From positions 1-5,045 of the forward strand of contig JAJCYK010000637.1 in NCBI GenBank assembly GCA_029262935.1: a stretch of 5,045 bases of DNA, read 5' to 3'. The notes below the pieces were generated by a model, which had not been told where the DNA came from, did no database searches, and was given only the letters and a program-made list of their open reading frames with translations. Positions within the stretch are counted from its first letter, which is position 1; the number at the start of each line of letters is the position of its first letter. The DNA is from Cytophagales bacterium. GTDB taxonomy: Bacteria; Bacteroidota; Bacteroidia; Cytophagales; Cyclobacteriaceae. This document shows, one piece after another, positions 1-5,045 of this stretch. The translations under genes were made by a program, and so were the position numbers.

Positions 1-558
<558 letters not shown>

Positions 559-665
559 TTACTTCTTCTATAAATAACTGAGAATATCTTCTTGGATTAG
601 ACATTAATTCAGAAAAAACCATTTAATGGCATCAATTTTGCTCTAAACCTTACTGAACCAAGATT

Positions 666-717
666 CGACAAATATAAGTTTTTCAAGCTTATTTCGATCT
701 TAATTAGTAATTTGTCG
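666..717. repeat. 8-bp inverted repeat in the divergent proS/lipoprotein intergenic region
   Basis: CGACAAAT at 666-673 and ATTTGTCG at 710-717 are perfect reverse complements separated by 36 nt. The left arm overlaps the predicted proS -7 element. The right arm puts the related sequence TAATTTGTCG 20-30 bases upstream of the ATG at 737. Between the arms lie ATAAG/CTTAT (674-678 with 688-692) and the palindrome AAGCTT (685-690). This could reflect paired divergent promoter ends or an operator. It could also be chance in AT-rich sequence. Confidence 0.45.
669..676 (-). promoter_or_regulatory. Probable -7 element of the proS promoter
   Basis: The minus strand reads TATATTTG, an exact match to the Bacteroidota -7 consensus TAnnTTTG used by the primary sigma factor. 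Transcription would start near position 662 and give a leader of about 107 nt before the proS ATG. No clear TTG -33 element is found at the usual spacing, which limits confidence. The downstream bases TCG form part of an inverted repeat (666-673 with 710-717). Confidence 0.45.
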
Positions 718-736
718 TAAGTAAAGATAAAGAATT

Positions 737-1207
737 ATGAAACCTCTACTGTCTGTAAAATTAATTGTTGTGGCTTTAGCTGCTGGGTTGTTTTCCTGCT
801 CGTCTAGTCAATATGCACAAAATGGCTCCAGCGAGTATGACGACCTGTATTTTAACAGTAGCGATCGTACGCCCGTTTTGGCCAGTACATCCCAACGCAC
901 CGTGGTCGAACGCCCTGTGGACAGTAGTTCTGAAGAAATTGGTGTCGGTGTAGGTTATAACTCAAAAACTATAAACCCCGATTATGGACTTCCTCAAGAT
1001 GCCGAGGCTGAAAGCAACTACCAAGAAGATGAATATTTTGTAGAAGACTACGACAAGGAATATATCCAGGATGCCGTGGATGATTATCTCAGATCATCTG
1101 CATATTCCGTGCGACGTAGCAACAGGATCAGTTACTACCAGGATTTTGACAACATCTATTGGAGTGATCCTTTATTTTATCAAGGAACCATTTTCGATCA
1201 CCTTTAA
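737..1207 (+). CDS. Acidic lipoprotein; upstream part of an interrupted envelope-protein frame
   Basis: The function is unknown. The protein begins with a lipoprotein signal peptide: a basic start, a hydrophobic stretch, then 'LFSC' with the lipid-bearing cysteine at residue 21. The sequence after it, SSSQ, lacks the acidic signal that Bacteroidota use to send lipoproteins to the cell surface, so a periplasmic-facing anchor is likelier (inference). 'SEYDDLYFNSSD' (32-43) resembles the start of a class of flavobacterial secreted proteins that I know only as uncharacterised, sometimes labelled vitellogenin-like. Residues 82-116 are strongly acidic; residues 119-150 become rich in Arg, Tyr and Phe. 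The frame ends at a TAA, after which the same frame continues for 326 codons with matching Tyr/Phe-rich composition, so 156 aa is probably a truncated product. The ATG at 737 has only an A-rich leader, which is common in this phylum. It is divergent from proS. Confidence 0.72.
   Translation: MKPLLSVKLIVVALAAGLFSCSSSQYAQNGSSEYDDLYFNSSDRTPVLASTSQRTVVERPVDSSSEEIGVGVGYNSKTINPDYGLPQDAEAESNYQEDEYFVEDYDKEYIQDAVDDYLRSSAYSVRRSNRISYYQDFDNIYWSDPLFYQGTIFDHL
1205..1207 (+). other. In-frame TAA interrupting a continuous 482-codon frame (737-2185)
   Basis: The reading frames of the 156-aa and 320-aa segments are identical. Only this TAA and five sense codons (Arg-Ala-His-Tyr-Gly) separate the upstream frame from the GTG at 1223. 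Removing it gives a single protein of about 481 residues plus the unknown residue here. In a Tyr-rich region, a one-base change from TAC or TAT would suffice; AAA, CAA or GAA are other one-step precursors. It may be a real nonsense mutation, a base-call error, or a read-through site. The sequence cannot separate these. Confidence 0.7.
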
Positions 1208-1222
1208 CGCGCCCATTACGGC

Positions 1223-2185
1223 GTGTATAGTCCCTTTGCATACAGATCGTATTACAGACCTTACAGTTCCTTTTACGGAGGATACGGCCGTGGATTAAGT
1301 GTTAATCTAAACTTCGGTTTTGGATTTGGACGATATGGTAGAGGTTACAACCGATATTACGATCCTTTCTTTGACCCTTTTTACTATGGTAGAGGCTACT
1401 ATGGTGGATTTGGACAATCGTATTATGGTGGGTTTGGTTACGGTAATATTTGGTGTCCACCTTCTTATTATGGAAGGGCAAACAATGTTATCATTGTAAA
1501 CAATAATGAAAACGCCAGAAGTGGTAATATCAGATATGGACGCCGAGCACCTCGAGGCAGTAATGGAATTGCAAACAATAACGGTATCAGACAACGAACC
1601 ACCAATACACCATCATCTGCAGAAAGGGTACGCGTTAGAGATCGAAATGCTACCACCGGAGCCAACGAACGAACCCGAAGTACTACGGGAACTTCAGAAA
1701 GATCTGGGTTAAATACGGATCGTATCCGTAGTAGAGATGGTCGCGTTGGATCACCTGCAGAAAGACCGAATACAAATACTCGTTCCTCTTCGACGAACAG
1801 AAGTAATGAAAGAATTAATAGCCGTACCAGACCAAGCGGCAACTTAGATCAGCGAGGAACTATTAATAAGGACGCTTACCGTCGACCTCAAAGAAGCACG
1901 GATAGCAACCGATCGCGTACTACCACTCCTAGTAGAAATAGGAATTACAGCCCTAACCCCTCCAGGAGTTCAGGTAGTCGATATGGAGGTACTCCCAGTA
2001 GAAATACACCGAGTCGAACCAGAAGCAGTTCGCCAAGTAGGAGCTCCACTCCAAACCGGACTCGTAGCAGTTCGCCAAGTAGGAGTTCAACTCCTAACAG
2101 AACCCGCAGCAGTTCACCTAGCCGCAGCACCCCTAGTCGTACGCGTACTAGTGGATCAAGCAGTAAAACACGCACGCGGAACTAA
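1223..2185 (+). CDS. Gly/Tyr-rich and Arg/Ser-rich low-complexity protein; downstream part of the interrupted lipoprotein frame
   Basis: The function is unknown. Residues 1-85 are Tyr/Gly/Phe-rich with GYGRG- and GGFG-type motifs. A short Asn-rich stretch with 'NVIIVNNNENA' (88-98) follows. The rest is very basic and disordered-looking, rich in Arg, Ser, Thr, Asn and Pro, with 14-residue repeats near the end. I count 56 Arg but only 2 Lys. The GTG at 1223 is a formal start only: no Shine-Dalgarno precedes it, there is no signal peptide, and no other methionine occurs in the segment. The frame matches that of the lipoprotein ending at 1207, so this is most likely the C-terminal two-thirds of that protein. 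If the split is real, this part would lack export and the pair would be a pseudogene. The absence of further stops or frameshifts over 963 bases points to a very recent lesion or a sequence error. An independent cytoplasmic protein is unlikely. Confidence 0.55.
   Translation: MYSPFAYRSYYRPYSSFYGGYGRGLSVNLNFGFGFGRYGRGYNRYYDPFFDPFYYGRGYYGGFGQSYYGGFGYGNIWCPPSYYGRANNVIIVNNNENARSGNIRYGRRAPRGSNGIANNNGIRQRTTNTPSSAERVRVRDRNATTGANERTRSTTGTSERSGLNTDRIRSRDGRVGSPAERPNTNTRSSSTNRSNERINSRTRPSGNLDQRGTINKDAYRRPQRSTDSNRSRTTTPSRNRNYSPNPSRSSGSRYGGTPSRNTPSRTRSSSPSRSSTPNRTRSSSPSRSSTPNRTRSSSPSRSTPSRTRTSGSSSKTRTRN
2015..2137 (+). repeat. Tandem 42-nt coding repeats (RTRSSSPSRSSTPN)
   Basis: There are three in-frame units: 2015-2056, 2057-2098 and 2099-2137. 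The first two encode RTRSSSPSRSSTPN exactly; the third lacks one serine codon and ends in Ser instead of Asn. A partial unit ending 'NTPS' precedes them. Units differ mainly at synonymous positions (for example CGA, CGG and AGA for the first Arg), so the protein pattern is better conserved than the DNA. The repeats form part of the basic C-terminal tail. Confidence 0.85.
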
Positions 2186-2206
2186 GAGTCTTTGCTACCA
2201 TTCTTA

Positions 2207-2218
2207 GATCTTAATTAG
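2207..2218 (+). repeat. Second copy of the 12-nt GATCTTAATTAG upstream motif
   Basis: GATCTTAATTAG occurs here, 21 nt before the ATG of the FadL-like gene, and identically at 696-707, 29 nt before the ATG of the lipoprotein gene. Both copies lie in short non-coding gaps on the same strand, and each contains the palindrome TAATTA. No match to a known operator is claimed. Confidence 0.4.
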
Positions 2219-2239
2219 GGAAGTTTTAAAGCAACAAAC

Positions 2240-3751
2240 ATGAAACTATTACATAAGCTTATTGTGATAAGCACGGGCATGGTATGTTTAAATATCGGAG
2301 ACATCCAGGCGCAGCAATTTTCAGACTTTGCACGCATATTCAGTCAAAGTGATGTCCACGGGACCGCACGGATCCAAGGAGTGGGAGGTGCACAAACGGC
2401 ACTAGGCGGTGACCTAAGTTCCATTTCTGGGAATCCAGCAGGACTGGGATTCTACACTAAATCCGAAGTGTCGGTAAGTCCAGGGATCGTATTTACTGAT
2501 AACAACTCCAGTTATTTGGGCACCACGACTAATGATTTTAAAAATCAATTTAATTTTGCAAATGGCGGCGTGGTTATTAACAAAAGCTTAGGTGCTGAAA
2601 CCGCCAGTGGTTTTAAAGGTGGCTCTTTCGGGATCAGTGTAACCCGTATGAATAATTTTCAAAATCAGCTTAATTATCAAGGCTCAAATACACTTGAGGA
2701 TTTTATTGACTTCGCTGTTGACGAAGCAAATGCTCAAGGAACAAATGCATACGATGATCCTGACTTATTGCCGGAATTGTCATTCTTAGCCTTCCAAACC
2801 ACGTTGATCGATCGTTTCTTTGAAGTGAATGCGCCCGGAGATACTACCTTTTTCTTTGATAGAAACATTTATGACATACTAGATCCTGATATTGTCGCGT
2901 TCCCATCAACTGAATTTCCCACTGCCCAACGCGAATTTATCAATACTAAGGGAGCACAGTACCAAACCACCATCGCTTACGGTGGCAATTTTTCAGACAA
3001 GTTCTATCTAGGAGCCTCTGTTGGAATCACCAGCTTACGCTTTGAGCAGGACCGAATATTTACTGAGGAACCTTCTGAATCCGACCTGACGCGACTATCG
3101 CTAGTCGACAACAGATTATTAACAGGAACTGGAATAAACGGCACCATTGGATTTATCTATCGCCCGATAAATACATTTACTATGGGGGTCAGTTACACCA
3201 CCCCTACCTTTTATGAATTGGAAGATGAGTCTGTAATAACTCTGAATGCTGATTTCGACAATGCCAGCCTCGATGAACAAGTGGTGTTCGTACCGTTGTT
3301 ATTTAACTTGCGTACACCAGGTAAATTGAGCGGTGGCGTAGCGGTGTTTTTGGAAAAATACGGATTTATCACAGCAGATGTAGAATGGGTTGATTACGGA
3401 AGCGGAAAATTCAGCAGTAACGAATTTAGCTTCGCGGATGCGAATAGTGAAATTAATGCCTTCGAGTCTACTTTAAATTTCAAAGTAGGGGCCGAATTTA
3501 GGTACAATATCGCTCGATTCCGGGCAGGATATGCGCATCAAGGCGATCCGATGAATAAGATCGACGGAGTTGACCGCAGTCGGCAGTCAATCACCGTTGG
3601 AGCTGGAGTACGCTACAAAAGATTCTTTGCAGACGGGTCCTATGTTCGGTCCAATTTTGACCAATCCACCAGCCCCTACCCTGGAGCTGCCACGGCACTA
3701 ACAGAAAACGTTACAGAAAATGTCGTACTAACTTTTGGAATGAAATTTTAA
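2240..3751 (+). CDS. OmpP1/FadL-family outer-membrane beta-barrel protein
   Basis: This is a predicted outer-membrane channel of the FadL/TodX/OmpP1 superfamily, whose characterised members import hydrophobic compounds such as long-chain fatty acids. The substrate here is unknown; Bacteroidota homologues are sometimes labelled 'hemin receptor' without direct evidence. Seen directly: the 503-aa product has a signal peptide with likely cleavage after IQA (residue 24). The N-terminal region 'GTARIQGVGGAQTALGGD' (41-58) then 'NPAGLGFY' (65-72) carries the family's NPAG signature. Alternating polar/hydrophobic strands follow, and the protein ends in Phe ('TFGMKF'), the C-terminal aromatic typical of barrels inserted by the BAM machinery. 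The length fits the family. The gene follows the interrupted lipoprotein frame by 54 bp with no terminator or clear promoter between, so co-transcription is likely. The ATG has no strong Shine-Dalgarno. Its TAA overlaps the stop of convergent aroK. Confidence 0.9.
   Translation: MKLLHKLIVISTGMVCLNIGDIQAQQFSDFARIFSQSDVHGTARIQGVGGAQTALGGDLSSISGNPAGLGFYTKSEVSVSPGIVFTDNNSSYLGTTTNDFKNQFNFANGGVVINKSLGAETASGFKGGSFGISVTRMNNFQNQLNYQGSNTLEDFIDFAVDEANAQGTNAYDDPDLLPELSFLAFQTTLIDRFFEVNAPGDTTFFFDRNIYDILDPDIVAFPSTEFPTAQREFINTKGAQYQTTIAYGGNFSDKFYLGASVGITSLRFEQDRIFTEEPSESDLTRLSLVDNRLLTGTGINGTIGFIYRPINTFTMGVSYTTPTFYELEDESVITLNADFDNASLDEQVVFVPLLFNLRTPGKLSGGVAVFLEKYGFITADVEWVDYGSGKFSSNEFSFADANSEINAFESTLNFKVGAEFRYNIARFRAGYAHQGDPMNKIDGVDRSRQSITVGAGVRYKRFFADGSYVRSNFDQSTSPYPGAATALTENVTENVVLTFGMKF
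3748..3751. other. Shared palindromic TTAA giving both stop codons of convergent genes
   Basis: Bases 3749-3751 read TAA on the plus strand and end the FadL-like gene. Bases 3750-3748 read TAA on the minus strand and end aroK. The two coding regions therefore overlap by four bases and leave no intergenic space for a terminator. Confidence 0.93.
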
Positions 3752-4275
3752 AGAGACTCTAATGCACTGAAGAGTTGCTCAGTTTGTAAGTCTTCACCTG
3801 ACATGGACAAAGTAGCCCTGCAGTAGTAGGGCTTTCTTTTTGTCAAATGATCTTGGAGCGTTAGAAGTAGTTGTTTTTCGGATTTGCCTGCCAGCAAGGG
3901 ACGACCTGCGGATTCAAGTCGCACACGATTCACCAAGACCTCAATAGATACATCAAGATATATGGTGGTGCCTTCTTCATTCATAAAATCCATGTTATTA
4001 TGAAAACAAGGAGTGCCTCCTCCAGTGGCCACAATCTTGGCCTCCTCTTCTTGAGCCAATTGACGTAAATAGTGCGACTCTAATTCACGAAATCGAGTTT
4101 CCCCATTTTCATTAAAGATACTGGTGATCGATTGGCTTTCGTGTTCCTCCAAGTACCGATCCAAATCAACAAAGCCGCAACCTAAAAGGTCCGCTAATGC
4201 CTTGCCCAGGGTTGATTTTCCTGACCCTGGCAATCCTACCAAGTAGATGTCCTTGTCACGATAAGACCTGCTCAT
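3748..4275 (-). CDS. aroK: Shikimate kinase
   Basis: This cytoplasmic enzyme transfers phosphate from ATP to shikimate to give shikimate-3-phosphate, the fifth step of the route to chorismate and aromatic amino acids. The 175-aa product has the full set of family motifs: the P-loop 'GLPGSGKST' (14-22); the 'DLD' shikimate/Mg site (37-39); 'FRELE' with the substrate-binding Arg63; the 'GGG' Walker-B-like loop (85-87); the lid arginine in 'GRPLL' (Arg125); and the C-terminal 'RKPYYCRA' segment (147-154) for adenine contact. The length is normal and no key residue is missing. The start is well supported: ATG at 4275-4273 with AGGTGA just upstream. It follows the DoxX-like gene with one base between stop and start, so the two are surely one transcript and probably translationally coupled. 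I use aroK for the family; aroL is a historical alternative name for an isozyme. Confidence 0.96.
   Translation of the reverse strand: MSRSYRDKDIYLVGLPGSGKSTLGKALADLLGCGFVDLDRYLEEHESQSITSIFNENGETRFRELESHYLRQLAQEEEAKIVATGGGTPCFHNNMDFMNEEGTTIYLDVSIEVLVNRVRLESAGRPLLAGKSEKQLLLTLQDHLTKRKPYYCRATLSMSGEDLQTEQLFSALESL
3814..3841 (+). terminator. Rho-independent terminator of the FadL-like gene, inside aroK
   Basis: AGCCCTGC (3814-3821) pairs with GTAGGGCT (3826-3833) as an 8-bp stem with one G-T wobble and an AGTA loop. It runs straight into the T-rich tract TTCTTTTT (3834-3841). It lies 63 nt after the stop of the plus-strand outer-membrane gene. On the minus strand the hairpin is not followed by a T-run, so it should act only on plus-strand transcripts. 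The same bases encode the 'KPYYCRA' region of aroK. Confidence 0.8.
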
Positions 4276-4276
4276 A

Positions 4277-4282
4277 TCACCT
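4277..4282 (-). promoter_or_regulatory. Shine-Dalgarno of aroK overlapping the upstream stop codon
   Basis: The minus strand reads AGGTGA, then T, then the ATG of aroK. The final TGA of this motif is the stop codon of the DoxX-like gene. This is one of the clearer Shine-Dalgarno sequences in the window and suggests that ribosomes finishing the upstream gene re-initiate on aroK. Confidence 0.7.
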
Positions 4283-5045
4283 GCTTACTAAATCCAACAC
4301 GTGTTGGGCGGCAGGAACATTTCGATTATGCCACTTCCCGAGGACCACTCCATCTTTTAATACTAATAACCCTGGATTACTGCGCACCATAGTTTTTAAT
4401 ACCGTAGCATCAGCAAAGTAAAAAGGAGCAGCTAATTGTTGTTCGTGTCTAAAAGCATCAAATGTTGCTTCATCAGAAGCCGTCAATACCATCACAGACA
4501 CTTGGTCATCTACTGCCTCGATTAATCGGTTTATTTCCAAAAAAGAATTAATCCGAGCCTTTTCAGCATAATGAACCACTATTAATAATTTGGCTCCTTG
4601 AAAGGATTGATCCGTCAAATCGTCATTCGTGGTATCCCAGATACTGTAGTCAGTAATTTTAGCTTGTGCTTCCGGGTTAAGCAGTACAATATCTTTATAG
4701 ATGTATGTGGTGTCGGTTGGATAGTTATCGAACTCATGGATTTCTCCTTCCTTTTCCATCAGATATTGATAGCGCAACGGCTCTGAAGCCTGCATGGCTT
4801 TTGGGATATTGGTTTCTTGCTTGTAGGCCCTGAAATCGACAAACGGCAAGTTTCTAATAGCATATATGGCCAAGCCTAAATTGAGCAATACCGTTATACC
4901 CAGGACAACATGGCCGGTTCGAACCGGTAACATGTCGTTAAAAGATTTACGATAAAAAAACAACACGCCTATCAGTACTAGCAGGATCATATCTTTAGTA
5001 AAGCTTTCCCAGGGGGTGAGCTTTATAGCGTCGCCAAAGCATCCG
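4277..5045 (-). CDS. DoxX-like (BT_3928-type) membrane protein with C-terminal thioredoxin-like domain, N-terminus cut by window edge
   Basis: The physiological role is unknown; related DoxX/MauE-type proteins are integral membrane proteins tied to redox or quinone chemistry. The frame is open to the right edge, so the ATG at 4990 is internal. Before it, the visible sequence reads 'GCFGDAIKLTPWESFTKD', a strongly conserved signature of this family. Two membrane segments follow, around 'ILLVLIGVLFFY' and 'HVVLGITVLLNLGLAIYA'. Next comes the 'LPFVDFRAYKQETNIP' segment, typical of the family's link region. The C-terminal ~120 residues look like a thioredoxin/TlpA fold ('AKLLIVVHYAEKA', then 'SNPGLLVLKDGVVLGKW') but have no CxxC motif. 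The only cysteine in the 255 visible residues is in 'GCFG'. By family size, roughly 100-110 residues are missing at the N-terminus. It is the upstream partner of aroK in a tight operon. Family assignment is from memory of sequence signatures, so the exact family name is less certain than the overall architecture. Confidence 0.85.
   Translation of the reverse strand, partial: GCFGDAIKLTPWESFTKDMILLVLIGVLFFYRKSFNDMLPVRTGHVVLGITVLLNLGLAIYAIRNLPFVDFRAYKQETNIPKAMQASEPLRYQYLMEKEGEIHEFDNYPTDTTYIYKDIVLLNPEAQAKITDYSIWDTTNDDLTDQSFQGAKLLIVVHYAEKARINSFLEINRLIEAVDDQVSVMVLTASDEATFDAFRHEQQLAAPFYFADATVLKTMVRSNPGLLVLKDGVVLGKWHNRNVPAAQHVLDLVSR

Noticed and set aside
1468..1842. Minus-strand open frame within the Arg/Ser-rich region, Leu/Arg-rich product
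   Set aside because: It is an antisense by-product of low-complexity codons (Arg/Ser/Thr/Asn). It has no start signals or recognisable domain. The same applies to 1945-2175 minus and 1307-1594 minus.
2015..2137. RS-type repeats as a sign of a eukaryotic SR splicing protein or contamination
   Set aside because: The repeat sits in a frame continuous with a bacterial lipoprotein, between bacterial genes. Arg/Ser low complexity arises independently.
1223..2185. An independent gene starting at GTG 1223
   Set aside because: There is no Shine-Dalgarno, no signal peptide, no other Met in the segment, and it is in frame with the preceding lipoprotein. I list it as a segment but interpret it as part of a split gene.
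2186..2239. Separate promoter or terminator between the interrupted frame and the FadL-like gene
   Set aside because: The 54-bp gap contains no TAnnTTTG match and no GC-rich hairpin with a T-run. CTTTG at 2190-2194 lacks the TA at the right spacing.
3670..3689. Hairpin CAGCTCC/GGGGCTG on the minus strand as a terminator for aroK
   Set aside because: The 7-bp stem is real, but no T-run follows it, and it lies in conserved coding sequence of the outer-membrane gene.
4277..4990. ATG at 4990 as the true start of the DoxX-like protein
   Set aside because: The frame continues without a stop to the window edge and encodes the conserved 'GCFGDAIKLTPW' signature upstream of this ATG.

Overview
The window looks like chromosomal housekeeping sequence from a member of the Bacteroidota, most probably the Flavobacteriia. 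The indicators are the archaeal/eukaryote-type ProS, a FadL-like outer-membrane protein of the type common in this phylum, a DoxX-like protein with a 'GCFGDAIKLTPW' signature, weak Shine-Dalgarno sequences, and a TAnnTTTG promoter element. I see no mobile element, tRNA, rRNA or CRISPR array. The genus assignment cannot be made from this sequence alone.

Layout, left to right. (1) Positions 1-555, minus strand: the first 185 codons of proS (prolyl-tRNA synthetase), cut by the left edge. (2) Positions 556-736: a divergent intergenic region with a likely minus-strand promoter and an 8-bp inverted repeat. (3) Positions 737-2185, plus strand: one continuous reading frame interrupted by a single in-frame TAA at 1205-1207. 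The upstream part (156 aa) is an acidic lipoprotein. The downstream part (320 aa) is Gly/Tyr/Phe-rich and then Arg/Ser/Thr/Asn-rich with 14-residue repeats. I read this as one envelope-protein gene split by a nonsense codon. (4) Positions 2240-3751, plus strand: an OmpP1/FadL-family outer-membrane beta-barrel, with a strong intrinsic terminator at 3814-3841 that lies inside the convergent aroK gene. (5) Positions 3748-4275, minus strand: shikimate kinase. (6) Positions 4277-5045, minus strand: a DoxX/BT_3928-like membrane protein with a C-terminal thioredoxin-like domain, cut by the right edge.

How the genes work together. The two plus-strand genes both make exported envelope products, are 54 bp apart, and share a 12-nt sequence upstream of their starts, so they are probably co-expressed. 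The two minus-strand genes at the right are tightly coupled: one base separates the stop of the DoxX-like gene from the ATG of aroK, whose Shine-Dalgarno overlaps that stop. The FadL-like gene and aroK converge and overlap by four bases, sharing a palindromic TTAA that provides both stop codons.

I found no convincing new multi-gene system. The observations most worth a second look are the split lipoprotein frame, the terminator encoded inside the convergent gene, and the repeated or mirrored motifs upstream of the envelope genes.
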